DNA of 64,000 nucleotides from Rhodobacteraceae bacterium LNNU 3342 (lineage in GTDB: Bacteria > Pseudomonadota > Alphaproteobacteria > Rhodobacterales > Rhodobacteraceae). The translations under genes were made by a program, and so were the position numbers. Every line of letters begins with the position of its first letter. Positions within the stretch are counted from its first letter, which is position 1. Under the pieces are notes generated by a model. The model had not been told where the DNA came from. It searched no databases and saw only the letters and a list, made by a program, of their open reading frames with translations. The DNA is taken from positions 372,001-436,000 of the forward strand of contig VUAW01000001.1 of assembly GCA_008711135.1 (NCBI GenBank), written 5' to 3'. Positions 26,635-35,708 of the stretch are shown one piece after another.

Positions 26635-28031
26635 CCCAGCACCTCTTTCCAGCGTGCGATCTGGGCCCGCACCTGATCGGGCGCGGTGCCGCCATAGCTT
26701 TGGCGGCTGGCGACCGAGTTGTGGACGCCCAGGACCGCGAAGACATCAACGGTGATCCCGGGATGCACGGCCTGCATTTCCTCCAGCGACAGGTCCGGCA
26801 GGTCCACGCCCTTTTCCTCGGCCTTGCGGACAAGGGTGCCGGTCACGTGGTGCGCGTCCCGGAACGGCAGGCCCAGCGCCCGCACCAGCCAGTCGGCAAG
26901 ATCGGTCGCGGTGGAAAAGCCTGCGCTTGCAGCCGCTTCCAGCGCGGGGCGGTTGGCGGCCATGTCGCGCACCATGCCCTCCATCGCCGCCAACGACAGC
27001 ATCAGCGTGTCGGCGGCGTCGAAGACCTGTTCCTTGTCCTCCTGCATGTCCTTCGAATAGGTCAGCGGCAGACCCTTCATCACCGTGAAGAGCGCGACCA
27101 TCGCCCCCAGGATGCGGCCGATCTTGGCGCGCAGCAATTCGGCCGCGTCAGGGTTCTTTTTCTGCGGCATGATCGAGGACCCGGTTGAAAACCGATCCGA
27201 CAGGATCACGAAGCGGAACTGGGCCGACGACCAGATCACCAGTTCTTCGGCAAGGCGCGACAGGTGCATGGCGCAGATCGCGGCGGATGACAGGAACTCC
27301 AGCGCGAAATCCCGGTCCGACACGGCATCGAGCGAATTGGCAGCGGGCCGGTCAAAGCCCAGTGCCGCCGCCGTCATGTGCCGGTCAATCGGGAACGAGG
27401 TTCCGGCCAGCGCCGCCGCGCCCAGCGGGCTTTCATTCATCCGGACGCGCGCGTCGCGGAAGCGGGATAAGTCGCGGCCCAGCATTTCCACATAGGCCAT
27501 CATGTGATGGCCCCAGGTCACCGGCTGCGCCGTCTGCAGGTGCGTAAAGCCCGGCATCACCCAGTCGGCCCCCTGTTCCGCCTGCGCGATCAGCGCGCGG
27601 ATCAGCGCCTCGATTCCCGCGATCGCGGCGTCCATCTGGTCGCGGACCCACAGGCGGAAGTCAGTCGCCACTTGATCGTTGCGGCTCCGGGCGGTGTGCA
27701 GGCGGCCTGCAGGTTCACCGATGACCTCTTTCAGCCGCGCCTCCACGTTCATGTGGATGTCTTCAAGTTCCGTCCGGAAGGGGAAGTTACCGGCCTCGAT
27801 CTCTGACAAGACCGTGAGCAGCCCTTCCCCGATCGCCTTGGCATCGTTATCGCTGATGATGCCTGTGGCTGCCAGCATGGCGGCATGGGCGCGCGAGCCC
27901 TGGATGTCCTGCGCGTAGAGCCGCTTGTCAAACCCGATCGAGGCGTTGATCGCCTCCATGATCGCGTCGGGTCCGGCGGCAAAGCGCCCGCCCCACATGG
28001 CGTTCGAGGAGGTCTGGCTGGCGTTGGTCAT
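26631..28031 (-). CDS. argH: Argininosuccinate lyase
   Basis: Last step of arginine synthesis: argininosuccinate to arginine and fumarate. The 466-residue fumarase-superfamily protein has the three conserved regions: HTARSRNDQ near residue 112, [11 protein letters not shown]-like [11 protein letters not shown], and the signature [11 protein letters not shown] containing the catalytic Ser loop. The ATG at 28031 gives [17 protein letters not shown], the normal family start; the longer frame upstream has no similarity. It diverges from the TlpA-like gene by only 23 bases. Confidence 0.97.
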   Translation of the reverse strand: MTNASQTSSNAMWGGRFAAGPDAIMEAINASIGFDKRLYAQDIQGSRAHAAMLAATGIISDNDAKAIGEGLLTVLSEIEAGNFPFRTELEDIHMNVEARLKEVIGEPAGRLHTARSRNDQVATDFRLWVRDQMDAAIAGIEALIRALIAQAEQGADWVMPGFTHLQTAQPVTWGHHMMAYVEMLGRDLSRFRDARVRMNESPLGAAALAGTSFPIDRHMTAAALGFDRPAANSLDAVSDRDFALEFLSSAAICAMHLSRLAEELVIWSSAQFRFVILSDRFSTGSSIMPQKKNPDAAELLRAKIGRILGAMVALFTVMKGLPLTYSKDMQEDKEQVFDAADTLMLSLAAMEGMVRDMAANRPALEAAASAGFSTATDLADWLVRALGLPFRDAHHVTGTLVRKAEEKGVDLPDLSLEEMQAVHPGITVDVFAVLGVHNSVASRQSYGGTAPDQVRAQIARWKEVLG

Positions 28032-28054
28032 GGTCAAGCCCCTTCGGAGGGAAA

Positions 28055-28609
28055 ATGCGTCTGGTCCGTCTTGCCGTCCTCTATACCGCCCTTGCGCTTG
28101 GTGCAAATGCCGTGGCGGCGGATCCCGCAGCAGAGGCGCTGCGCGAAGGCGACATGCGCAAGCTGACCTTTCACGCCGAACCACAGCCCCTGCCCCAGGC
28201 CGAGCTGATCGACCAGAATGACACGCCCCATGGGCTGGACGAATACCACGGCCAGATCGTGGTGCTGAACTTCTGGGCGACGTGGTGCGCCCCCTGCCGG
28301 CACGAGATGCCCTCTCTCGACCGGCTGCAGGCCGAACTTGGGGGGGCGGATCTGGCCGTGGTGCCTGTGGCGACAGGGCGGAACGCCCTGCCCGCGATCA
28401 CCCGATTCTATGAGGAGGCGGGGATCACCCACCTTCCGGTGCTTCGCGATCCCCGTTCGGCGCTTGCGCGCGGGATGGGGGTCCTGGGGCTGCCGGTGAC
28501 GGTGATCCTTGACCGCGAAGGCCGGGAAATCGCGCGCCTTCAGGGTGATGCGGAATGGGACAGCGCTTCGGCCAAGGCGATCCTGACTACGCTCGCCGAC
28601 GCCCGATAA
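28055..28609 (+). CDS. TlpA-like thiol:disulfide oxidoreductase, exported
   Basis: A 184-residue protein with a signal sequence (about residues 1-22, ending ANAVAA) and a thioredoxin-like domain with active site W-C78-A-P-C81 in FWATWCAPC. This is the TlpA/ResE-like/CcmG class, acting in the periplasm to reduce or carry thiols in cytochrome c or oxidase assembly. The cis-Pro is in GLPVTV. The exact client is not shown. The start lies 23 bases from the divergent argH ATG, leaving almost no separate promoter space. Confidence 0.9.
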   Translation: MRLVRLAVLYTALALGANAVAADPAAEALREGDMRKLTFHAEPQPLPQAELIDQNDTPHGLDEYHGQIVVLNFWATWCAPCRHEMPSLDRLQAELGGADLAVVPVATGRNALPAITRFYEEAGITHLPVLRDPRSALARGMGVLGLPVTVILDREGREIARLQGDAEWDSASAKAILTTLADAR

Positions 28610-28704
28610 GCCACTTCTTTCAGCGAACGCCCGCCCCTTAAACCTTCATTAGGAGTTTGAGGAGATGTTCGGGAGAGGTGGAAATTCGGGTATTCGGGGC
28701 GAAC

Positions 28705-29535
28705 ATGTCGAGCATGCAGAAGGTGGCAACGGAAGACGGGCAGCAAAGCCCGCTCGACTTTGCCGTGGCCGCACAGCAGCGCGAGACCCTGAACCTCGTG
28801 CGCAAGGCGGTAGAGGCCCGGCGCGTTGTGCTGGCATTCCAGCCCGTGGTGCAGGCGAACAGGCCGGGTGAGGTCGCGTTCTACGAAGGTCTGGCCCGCA
28901 TCATCGACACCAATGGCCGCATCATCCCGGCACGTGACTTCATCGAGGCCGCTGAAACCCACGAAACCGGCCGGATGATCGACTGCGTGGCGCTGGAACT
29001 GGGGCTTCGGACATTGGCCGAACAGCCGGCGCTGCGGCTTTCGATCAACATGTCGGCCCGCTCCATCGGCTATCCCCGCTGGATGAGGACGCTGGAAGCG
29101 GGACTCGCGCTCGACCCCACCATCGCCGAACGGCTGATCCTGGAGATCACCGAATCGTCGGCCATGGTGGTGCCCGACATCGTCTCGGTCTTTATCGAGG
29201 AGATGCACACCCGGGGCATCGCCTTCGCGCTGGACGATTTCGGCGCCGGCTATACCGCCTTCCGGTTCTTCAAGGAGTTCTTCTTTGACGTGCTGAAGAT
29301 CGACGGGCAGTTCATCCGCGGCATCCATGCCAGCACCGACAACCAGGTGCTGACCAAGGCGCTGATTTCGATCGCCCGTCACTTCGAGATGTTCACCGTC
29401 GCGGAATCCGTCGAATGCGCCGAGGACGCTGCCTATCTGGCGAGCATCGGCATCGACTGCATGCAGGGCTACTACTTTGGCGCCCCCAGCACCGCACCGG
29501 CCTGGGAAACACGGCGGGCGGTGAACGGAGGCTGA
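28705..29535 (+). CDS. EAL domain protein, probable cyclic-di-GMP phosphodiesterase
   Basis: A 276-residue protein made almost only of an EAL domain. The signature reads E61-G-L (YEGLARI) in place of EAL, but catalytic positions look intact: Asn in INMSARS, Glu in LEITESS, the Asp pair in LDDFGAGY, Lys in VLKIDG, Glu in VAESVE and Gln in QGYYFG. It should hydrolyse c-di-GMP, with no sensory domain visible. The start is uncertain: TTG 28657, GTG 28678 or ATG 28705; the ATG is chosen for a GGGG stretch at good distance. An out-of-frame ATG at 28665 is ignored. Confidence 0.85.
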   Translation: MSSMQKVATEDGQQSPLDFAVAAQQRETLNLVRKAVEARRVVLAFQPVVQANRPGEVAFYEGLARIIDTNGRIIPARDFIEAAETHETGRMIDCVALELGLRTLAEQPALRLSINMSARSIGYPRWMRTLEAGLALDPTIAERLILEITESSAMVVPDIVSVFIEEMHTRGIAFALDDFGAGYTAFRFFKEFFFDVLKIDGQFIRGIHASTDNQVLTKALISIARHFEMFTVAESVECAEDAAYLASIGIDCMQGYYFGAPSTAPAWETRRAVNGG

Positions 29536-29636
29536 TCCCATCGCGGGGCTTGACGGATGCGCCTTGGCAGGCATGGTGAACCCATGGGCAACTGCTGCAG
29601 CGCCGCATCGGCCCCTGAAGGGAGAGGACCTTAAGC

Positions 29637-30812
29637 ATGACGAACGTGGTAATCGTGTCGGCGGCTCGTACCGCCGTCGGAAGCTTTAACGGCGCATTTG
29701 CCAATACCCCGGCGCATGAGCTTGGCGCCCGGGTGATCGAGGCCGTGGTGGAACGGGCCGGCATCGACAAGGCCGAAGTCTCTGAAACGATCCTAGGCCA
29801 AGTGCTTACGGCAGGCCAAGGGCAGAACCCTGCGCGGCAGGCACATGTGAACGCGGGCCTGCCCGTCGAAAGCTCGGCATGGAGCATCAACCAGGTCTGC
29901 GGCTCGGGCCTGCGCAGCGTTGCGTTGGGTGCGCAGCACATACAGCTCGGTGACGCGAACATCGTCGTGGCGGGCGGGCAGGAAAACATGTCGCTTGCAC
30001 CGCATGTCGCGCATCTGCGCGCCGGGCAAAAGATGGGTGACCTGTCCTTCATCGACTCGATGATCAAGGACGGTCTGTGGGATGCCTTCAACGGCTATCA
30101 CATGGGTCAGACGGCCGAGAACGTCGCCCAGCAATGGCAGATCAGCCGCGAGATGCAGGACGAATTCGCCCTTGCCAGCCAGAACAAGGCCGAGGCCGCG
30201 CAAAAGGCCGGGCGCTTCGCCGATGAGATCGTGCCCTTCGTCATCAAGACCCGGAAGGGCGACATCACCGTCGATCAGGACGAATACATCCGCCACGGCG
30301 CGACCATCGAGGCGATGCAGAAGCTGCGCCCCGCCTTCAGCCGCGACGGGTCCGTGACTGCCGGCAACGCCAGCGGCATCAATGACGGTGCCGCTGCTGT
30401 CCTGTTGATGAGCGCCGAGGAAGCCGAACGCCGGGGGCTGACGCCGCTTGCCCGGATCGCGTCCTATGCGACGGCGGGCCTTGACCCGTCGATCATGGGC
30501 GTTGGCCCCATCCATGCCAGCCGCAAGGCGCTGGAAAAGGCCGGCTGGAAGCCCGAGGATCTTGATCTGGTGGAGGCGAACGAGGCGTTTGCCGCGCAGG
30601 CCTGTGCCGTAAACAAGGACATGGGCTGGAACCCGGACGTGGTGAACGTCAACGGCGGCGCGATCGCGATCGGCCACCCGATCGGCGCCTCCGGGTGCCG
30701 GGTGCTCAACACCCTGCTGTTCGAAATGCAGCGGCGTGACGCGCGGCGCGGCCTGACCACGCTGTGCATCGGCGGCGGCATGGGCGTCGCCATGTGCCTT
30801 GAGCGGGCCTGA
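29637..30812 (+). CDS. phaA: Acetyl-CoA C-acetyltransferase (beta-ketothiolase)
   Basis: Condenses two acetyl-CoA to acetoacetyl-CoA. The 391-residue thiolase has nucleophile C88 in NQVCGSGLR, the NEAFAAQ segment, [10 protein letters not shown] with the catalytic His, and CIGGGMGVA with the second Cys near 378. With phaB directly downstream it serves polyhydroxybutyrate synthesis and the entry of the ethylmalonyl-CoA pathway. A ribosome-binding GGGAGAGG lies upstream. A near-consensus TTGACG at 29550-29555 could be a -35, but its -10 is unclear. Confidence 0.96.
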   Translation: MTNVVIVSAARTAVGSFNGAFANTPAHELGARVIEAVVERAGIDKAEVSETILGQVLTAGQGQNPARQAHVNAGLPVESSAWSINQVCGSGLRSVALGAQHIQLGDANIVVAGGQENMSLAPHVAHLRAGQKMGDLSFIDSMIKDGLWDAFNGYHMGQTAENVAQQWQISREMQDEFALASQNKAEAAQKAGRFADEIVPFVIKTRKGDITVDQDEYIRHGATIEAMQKLRPAFSRDGSVTAGNASGINDGAAAVLLMSAEEAERRGLTPLARIASYATAGLDPSIMGVGPIHASRKALEKAGWKPEDLDLVEANEAFAAQACAVNKDMGWNPDVVNVNGGAIAIGHPIGASGCRVLNTLLFEMQRRDARRGLTTLCIGGGMGVAMCLERA

Positions 30813-30821
30813 CGACTTCAC

Positions 30822-30847
30822 GGGCGCGCCCACATTGCTGCGCGCCC
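30822..30847 (+). other. Intercistronic hairpin between phaA and phaB
   Basis: GGGCGCG at 30822-30828 pairs with CGCGCCC at 30841-30847 around a 12-base loop, 10 bases after the phaA stop. There is no T-tract, so it is more likely an RNA-stability or expression-balancing element than a terminator. Confidence 0.45.
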
Positions 30848-30890
30848 CAAGACCAAGTTTGACAAAGTTTAAGGTAGAGTGGGAGGTACT

Positions 30891-31616
30891 ATGGGTCGGG
30901 TTGCACTTGTTACCGGCGGATCGCGCGGGATTGGCGCGGCAATTTCAGTGGCGCTGAAGGAAGCAGGTTACACCGTTGCGGCGAACTATGCGGGAAATGA
31001 CGAAGCCGCATCCAAGTTCACCGAGGAAACCGGGATCAAGACCTACAAATGGTCGGTCGCGGATTACGACGCCTGCGCCGAAGGGATCGCGCAGGTCGAG
31101 GCTGATCTGGGCCCGGTAGAGGTGCTGGTGAACAACGCCGGCATCACCCGCGACGCGATGTTCCACAAGATGACCCCGCAGCAGTGGAAAGAGGTGGTGG
31201 ACACCAACCTCACCGGCGTCTTCAACATGACCCACCCGATCTGGACGGGCATGCGCGACCGCAAGTTCGGACGCGTGATCAACATCAGTTCGATCAACGG
31301 GCAAAAGGGCCAGGCCGGGCAGGCGAACTATTCCGCAGCCAAAGCCGGCGACCTCGGCTTCACCAAGGCGCTGGCGCAGGAAGGTGCACGTGCCGGGATC
31401 ACCGTCAACGCCATCTGCCCCGGCTACATCGGCACCGAAATGGTCCGCGCCATTGACGAAAAGGTGTTGAACGAACGGATCATCCCGCAGATCCCCGTCG
31501 GCCGCCTGGGCGAGCCCGAGGAGATCGCCCGCTGCGTGGTTTTCCTCGCCTCGGATGATGCCGGCTTCATCACTGGCGCCACGATCTCGGCCAACGGCGG
31601 CCAGTTCGTCGTCTGA
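30891..31616 (+). CDS. phaB: Acetoacetyl-CoA reductase
   Basis: NADPH-dependent short-chain dehydrogenase of 241 residues that reduces acetoacetyl-CoA to (R)-3-hydroxybutyryl-CoA. It has TGGSRGIG near the N-terminus, NNAG, Ser in INISSINGQKGQ, and Y-S-A-A-K. The INGQKGQAGQANYSAAKAG stretch is characteristic of PhaB. GGGAGG precedes the ATG at 30891. phaC synthase and phasin genes are not in the window. A strong hairpin follows. Confidence 0.95.
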   Translation: MGRVALVTGGSRGIGAAISVALKEAGYTVAANYAGNDEAASKFTEETGIKTYKWSVADYDACAEGIAQVEADLGPVEVLVNNAGITRDAMFHKMTPQQWKEVVDTNLTGVFNMTHPIWTGMRDRKFGRVINISSINGQKGQAGQANYSAAKAGDLGFTKALAQEGARAGITVNAICPGYIGTEMVRAIDEKVLNERIIPQIPVGRLGEPEEIARCVVFLASDDAGFITGATISANGGQFVV

Positions 31617-31624
31617 CACTTTTT

Positions 31625-31658
31625 CCGAAAGCGCCCTTGCACTTGGGGGCGCTTTCGG
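31625..31658 (+). terminator. Hairpin after phaB, probable terminator
   Basis: A 12-bp perfect stem (31625-31636 with 31647-31658) with a 10-base loop lies eight bases after the phaB stop. The T-tract that follows is weak (TCCTT), but the very stable stem and location support termination or 3'-end protection. Confidence 0.7.
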
Positions 31659-31690
31659 TCCTTCTGGCGCCCCTTCCGCCGGATGATGCC

Positions 31691-32596
31691 ATGACCCTTT
31701 CCCCCCGTACCCGTACCCGTACCCGCGCCACGATGATCGGCTTCATCGCGGTTCTGCTCTGGTCGCTGCTTGCGCTGTTCACGGCGGGCTCCGCCCCCGT
31801 TCCGCCCTTGCTGCTGAACGCGATGTGCTTTGCCATCGGCGGGGTGATCGGCCTGATCTGGACGGCGCGGAACCGCGGCTTTGCCCGGCTGCGGCAGGTT
31901 TCGTGGAAAGTCTATGCCTTCGGCACCATAGGGCTCTTCGGCTATCACTTCCTGTATTTTACTGCGCTGCGGCTCGCCCCGGCGGCCGAGGCCGGGTTGA
32001 TCGCCTATTTGTGGCCGCTGCTGATCGTGCTGTTTTCCGGCCTGCTGCCCGGGGAACGACTGGGGCGCGGGCATGTGCTGGGCGGACTGATCGCCTTTGC
32101 AGGCGCAGCCTTGGTCGTGGCCGGGGGCCGCGCCGGCTTTGATCCTCAAGCCCTGCCGGGCTTGTCGCTCGCCTTCCTTTGCGCGTTGACCTGGGCGACC
32201 TATTCGGTTCTGTCACGCCGGTTAGGCACCGTCCCCACGGACAGCGTCGCCATCTTCTGCATCGCCACAGCAGTTCTGTCGGCACTGGCCCATCTGGCGC
32301 TTGAACCGACCGTTTGGCCTGACGACCTGTCAGGCTGGCTTTCGGTTCTGGCGCTGGGCCTCGGCCCCGTGGGGCTCGCGTTTTACGTCTGGGACATCGG
32401 CGTCAAGCATGGCGACATTCAGATGCTGGGCGTCGCGTCCTATGCGGCGCCCCTTCTGTCGACGCTGGCACTGATCGTCGCCGGATTTGCCCAAGCAACG
32501 GTGAGTCTCGTAGCTGCGGCTGTTCTGATTGCGGGAGGGGCGGCGCTGGCAGCCAGGGCCAGCGCCGTACGATCTAGTCCTGCGAAAGACGCATGA
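31691..32596 (+). CDS. DMT superfamily transporter (EamA, YddG-like)
   Basis: A 301-residue inner-membrane protein with ten predicted helices in two EamA repeats, resembling aromatic amino acid exporter YddG of the drug/metabolite transporter superfamily. The substrate is not known. The N-terminus has a TRTRTRT run encoded by three tandem copies of CCCGTA. The ATG at 31691 is chosen; a second in-frame ATG at 31733 just before TM1 is possible. Its 3' end overlaps the convergent DUF465 gene by 23 bases. Confidence 0.85.
   Translation: MTLSPRTRTRTRATMIGFIAVLLWSLLALFTAGSAPVPPLLLNAMCFAIGGVIGLIWTARNRGFARLRQVSWKVYAFGTIGLFGYHFLYFTALRLAPAAEAGLIAYLWPLLIVLFSGLLPGERLGRGHVLGGLIAFAGAALVVAGGRAGFDPQALPGLSLAFLCALTWATYSVLSRRLGTVPTDSVAIFCIATAVLSALAHLALEPTVWPDDLSGWLSVLALGLGPVGLAFYVWDIGVKHGDIQMLGVASYAAPLLSTLALIVAGFAQATVSLVAAAVLIAGGAALAARASAVRSSPAKDA
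31704..31721 (+). repeat. Hexanucleotide tandem repeat at the DMT transporter start
   Basis: CCCGTA is present three times in tandem, preceded by extra C residues and followed by a partial copy (CCCGCG). It encodes alternating Arg-Thr. Change by whole units would stay in frame and only lengthen the N-terminal tail. Confidence 0.7.
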
Positions 32597-32741
32597 TTTC
32601 CTCTTTGAGGCGCAGCTTACGCTTTTTCAGCTCAGCAATGCGCAGGCCGTCCGAGGAAGGCTGCTTTTGGGCCCTGTCGACCTGGTCGGAGAGAGTCTGG
32701 TGTTTGCGACGGAGCTCTTGCAGATGCGAACTCAGGCTCAT
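32574..32741 (-). CDS. YdcH family protein (DUF465)
   Basis: A 55-residue helical protein, MSLSSHLQELRRKHQTLSDQ onward, with two heptad-like helices rich in Lys, Arg, Leu and Glu. This matches the small DUF465/YdcH family. Function is unknown; the size and charge suggest an RNA- or protein-binding helical hairpin. GAGGAGA lies upstream of the ATG at 32741. It overlaps the DMT transporter 3' end on the opposite strand. Confidence 0.85.
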   Translation of the reverse strand: MSLSSHLQELRRKHQTLSDQVDRAQKQPSSDGLRIAELKKRKLRLKEEIMRLSQD

Positions 32742-32827
32742 GATCGTCTCCTCTCTGGTTTGATCCGTGTTACAATTCCAACACACAAGTTGAGTCGCGT
32801 CACGCAAAACCGAAGGTTGACGACCTG

Positions 32828-33628
32828 CTAGCGAATTTTTGCCTGCGCCCCCATCGGAAGTGCCGCTGCATTGCGCAGGATGGCACGGGCTTGGGCGGTA
32901 TGACTCTCCCCATCCTCCTGGTGCTGCGGGCCGTCATGCAGGATCAGCGGCGCCATGAGGGTAAACGGGCTGCGCGCCCCCTTTCGTGCCTGAACCAGAA
33001 CCCGCCGCGCCGGCCGCCCTTCGCGGGGGGAGATCGGCAGGACGGTCACGGCCCCTGCCCGGCCTTCAAGCGCCGTCAGCAGCCCGGGCAGACGGTCGGC
33101 CGCCTGGATGAAGGTCACCCAGCCCATCGGTCGAAGACGGCGTAGCGCCACATCGGCCCAGGTGGCCAAGGCAGTTTCCTCTCGCAGCGCGGCCTCGCGG
33201 CCTGGATCATCAGCGGCAGTTCCGGCACCGGGGGAATAATACGGGGGATTGGCGATGACATGATCAAAGCCGACTGCTCGCAGCGGCAATGGCAGGCAAG
33301 TCAGGTCGGCCTCCCACACCTCCAGCGGGGTTGCGTTTTCCGCGGCATTTCGCCGCGCAAGATCCGCATAGGCAGGCTGCCGTTCCACCCCGCAGATGTG
33401 AAGCCCCGGTACGCGCGCCGCAAGGCAAAGGCTTGCCACCCCCGCCCCGCAGCCAAGTTCCAACACCCGATCCCCCGCCCGCGCCGGAATGGCCGCGGCC
33501 AGCAGCACCGGGTCCATTGCCGCGCGATAGCCCCTGCGCGGCTGAAGCGCCTGCACCCGCCCGCCCAGAAAGGCATCGCGGGTCAGGTCCTCGGGCAGAA
33601 AACGTTCAGTTAGCACAGGGGATGTCAT
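32828..33628 (-). CDS. tRNA1(Val) (adenine-37-N6)-methyltransferase-like protein
   Basis: A 266-residue class I SAM methyltransferase. Motif I is VLELGCGAGVASLCLA, and NPPYYSPG is the N-P-P-Y motif of N6-adenine and related methylases. The order and the QPRRGYRAAMDPVLLAA stretch ahead of motif I fit the TrmN6/YfiC family, which modifies A37 of tRNA-Val. Target specificity is inferred. The ATG at 33628 lies inside the upstream DUF2007 gene (23-base overlap), so the two are probably translationally coupled. Confidence 0.85.
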   Translation of the reverse strand: MTSPVLTERFLPEDLTRDAFLGGRVQALQPRRGYRAAMDPVLLAAAIPARAGDRVLELGCGAGVASLCLAARVPGLHICGVERQPAYADLARRNAAENATPLEVWEADLTCLPLPLRAVGFDHVIANPPYYSPGAGTAADDPGREAALREETALATWADVALRRLRPMGWVTFIQAADRLPGLLTALEGRAGAVTVLPISPREGRPARRVLVQARKGARSPFTLMAPLILHDGPQHQEDGESHTAQARAILRNAAALPMGAQAKIR

Positions 33629-33821
33629 GATCGCCCATGATGGCACGCGCAAGGAAATGATCCTGGTCGCGCACCATCAGCCGGCGCGGCAGGATCCCGA
33701 TAGAGCCTTCAAGCACGCTCATGTGGACGTCCATCGGAAAGACCGCTATACCCTCGCCTTCAAGGATCGCGGTCGCGAAGGCGATGATTGTCGGGTCTGT
33801 CGTGCGCAGCAATTCCTTCAT
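33606..33821 (-). CDS. DUF2007 domain-containing protein
   Basis: A 71-residue protein (MKELLRTTDPTIIAFATAILEGEGI, then LPRRLMVRDQD). The pattern of one helix that picks out a sequence-neighbouring subunit and a short beta strand set is that of DUF2007, a putative signal-transducing or PII-like family with no known role. An earlier TTG start at 33830 is possible. It overlaps the start of the methyltransferase gene and diverges from the polyprenyl synthase by 53 bases. Confidence 0.83.
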   Translation of the reverse strand: MKELLRTTDPTIIAFATAILEGEGIAVFPMDVHMSVLEGSIGILPRRLMVRDQDHFLARAIMGDHDIPCAN

Positions 33822-33874
33822 GGCGGACAATATGAATGAACCGCCGCCTTTGTCGAGACAGGTAACAGGACAGG

Positions 33875-34888
33875 ATGAGTTTGGACACCGCAGCGCAGAG
33901 CCCCTCGGGCAAGCCGCATGAACGGCTTGCGGACTTCCTCGCCGAGGATATGGAGGCCGTGAACAGCCTGATCCGCGAACGCATGGCCTCGCGCCACGCG
34001 CCGCGCATCCCCGAGGTCACTGCCCATCTGGTGGAGGCAGGCGGCAAGCGGCTGCGCCCGATGCTGACGCTGGCAGCCGCACGGCTGTGCGGTTATGGCG
34101 GCACGCATCACGTCCATCTGGCGGCGGCGGTCGAGTTCATCCACACCGCCACGCTGCTGCATGACGATGTGGTGGACGAAAGCGAACGCCGCCGCGGTCG
34201 CCCCACCGCGAACCTGCTGTGGGACAACAAATCAAGCGTTCTGGTCGGCGACTACCTGTTCGCGCGGTCGTTCCAGCTGATGGTCGAGGTGGGATCGCTC
34301 CGCGTGCTCGACATCCTGTCAAGCGCGTCCGCCACGATCGCCGAGGGCGAGGTTCTGCAACTCACCGCCGCGCAGGACCTGCGCACGGATGAGGATATCT
34401 ATCTTCAGGTGGTGCGCGGCAAGACGGCGGCCCTGTTCGCAGCAGCCACCGAATCCGGCGCAGAGGCGGCGGGTGCGGATGAGGCGGTGGTGCGTGCACT
34501 GGCGACCTATGGCGATGCGCTGGGCATCAGCTTCCAGATCGTCGACGACCTGCTGGATTACGGCAGCACTGCCGAGGTGATCGGCAAGAACGTCGGCGAC
34601 GATTTCCGCGAGCGCAAGCTGACGCTGCCGGTGATCAAGGCCGTTGCCAGTGCCGATGCCGAGGAACGCGCCTTCTGGGTCCGCACCATCGAAAAGGGCA
34701 ATCAGCAAGAGGGCGATCTCGAACAGGCGATGGCAATCCTGCGCCGCCATAATGCGCTGGAGGCAACTCGCGCCGACGCGCTGGCTTGGTCCGCCCGGGC
34801 GAAAGAGGCTCTTGCCCCCCTGCCCGCGCACCCGCTGCGGGACATGCTGATCGATCTGGCCGATTACGTGGTGGCGCGGATCAACTGA
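33875..34888 (+). CDS. Polyprenyl diphosphate synthase (long-chain, ubiquinone side chain)
   Basis: Trans-prenyltransferase of 337 residues that extends farnesyl or geranylgeranyl diphosphate with isopentenyl units. The first aspartate-rich motif is D97-D-V-V-D101, preceded by GGKRLRPML, and the second is [10 protein letters not shown] near residue 221. Small residues before the first motif point to a long product, in this group most likely decaprenyl (DdsA) or octaprenyl (IspB) diphosphate. A CAGGACAGG ribosome-binding stretch precedes the ATG. Its end overlaps ispE by eight bases. Confidence 0.9.
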   Translation: MSLDTAAQSPSGKPHERLADFLAEDMEAVNSLIRERMASRHAPRIPEVTAHLVEAGGKRLRPMLTLAAARLCGYGGTHHVHLAAAVEFIHTATLLHDDVVDESERRRGRPTANLLWDNKSSVLVGDYLFARSFQLMVEVGSLRVLDILSSASATIAEGEVLQLTAAQDLRTDEDIYLQVVRGKTAALFAAATESGAEAAGADEAVVRALATYGDALGISFQIVDDLLDYGSTAEVIGKNVGDDFRERKLTLPVIKAVASADAEERAFWVRTIEKGNQQEGDLEQAMAILRRHNALEATRADALAWSARAKEALAPLPAHPLRDMLIDLADYVVARIN

Positions 34889-35708
34889 GTCCAAGCCGCG
34901 CCGCGCGCACCCACCATTCGGGTCGCGCGGCTCTCAGCGCGGCTTCCGCCGCAGCGGCCGATTCCGCATCAGCATAAAGACCAAAGCAGGTGGCCCCGGA
35001 CCCCGACATGCGGGCAAGCTGACACCTTGGCTGGGCGCGCAGGCTGTCGATCACCTCGGCAATGACAGGCGCAAGTGCGACGGCGGGTTCTTCCAGATCG
35101 TTGCGCATGGTGGACGCCCAGCCGATCAACTCGGCGGCTGATCCGAAATTTGGCAGCGGGCGGGGCATCGCGGGATTGTCCCGCCGCGCAAGGGCACGGA
35201 AGACGCTGGGCGTTGGCACCTCTACCCCCGGATTGGCCAGCACCGACCAAAGCGGTGGCAGGTCTTCGACCGGCTCCAGCGTCTCTCCGATACCAGACAT
35301 CCGGATGTTGCGGCGCATCAGGCAGACCGGCACATCCGCTCCCAGCCGCAGCACCGCATCAGGCGCCGGCGCCTCGCCGGGAAGCAGCCGCAGAACCGCC
35401 GCGGCATCGGACGACCCGCCGCCGATCCCCGAAGCAGGTGGCAGGTTCTTTTCCAGTACCAGCCCGCTTTCCAGGCGCCCCATCAGCGAGGCCGCCCGCA
35501 TCACAAGATTGTCGTCCCCCGCAGGGACTGACCCGGCGAAAGGCCCCACGACCCGCAACCCCGGCGGCGCTTCTGGGTCTAGCCAGACGCGGTCCCCCAC
35601 ATCCGCAAAGACCACAAGGCTGTCCAGCAGGTGATACCCGTCGGCGCGGCGGCCGGTCACATGCAGGGTCAGGTTGATCTTGGCCGGGGCAAAGCCCTCA
35701 GTGGCCAT
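34881..35708 (-). CDS. ispE: 4-(cytidine 5'-diphospho)-2-C-methyl-D-erythritol kinase
   Basis: GHMP kinase of the non-mevalonate isoprenoid pathway. The 275-residue protein begins [12 protein letters not shown], has the ATP loop [15 protein letters not shown] near residue 90 and the C-terminal [12 protein letters not shown] motif. It supplies isopentenyl units, the substrate of the polyprenyl synthase encoded convergently next door. Its ATG lies 11 bases inside the preceding TPR gene, indicating translational coupling. Confidence 0.95.
   Translation of the reverse strand: MATEGFAPAKINLTLHVTGRRADGYHLLDSLVVFADVGDRVWLDPEAPPGLRVVGPFAGSVPAGDDNLVMRAASLMGRLESGLVLEKNLPPASGIGGGSSDAAAVLRLLPGEAPAPDAVLRLGADVPVCLMRRNIRMSGIGETLEPVEDLPPLWSVLANPGVEVPTPSVFRALARRDNPAMPRPLPNFGSAAELIGWASTMRNDLEEPAVALAPVIAEVIDSLRAQPRCQLARMSGSGATCFGLYADAESAAAAEAALRAARPEWWVRAARLGLS

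Noticed and set aside
28665-28871. Short frame with a good Shine-Dalgarno and ATG just before the EAL gene
   Set aside because: It overlaps the EAL coding region in another frame, with Gly/Arg/Ala-rich shadow composition. Kept only as a remark on EAL translation.
31625-31658. Reading the stem after phaB as an IS or CRISPR-like repeat
   Set aside because: It is a single 12-bp hairpin right after a stop codon, without copies elsewhere or a transposase, and is best read as a terminator.
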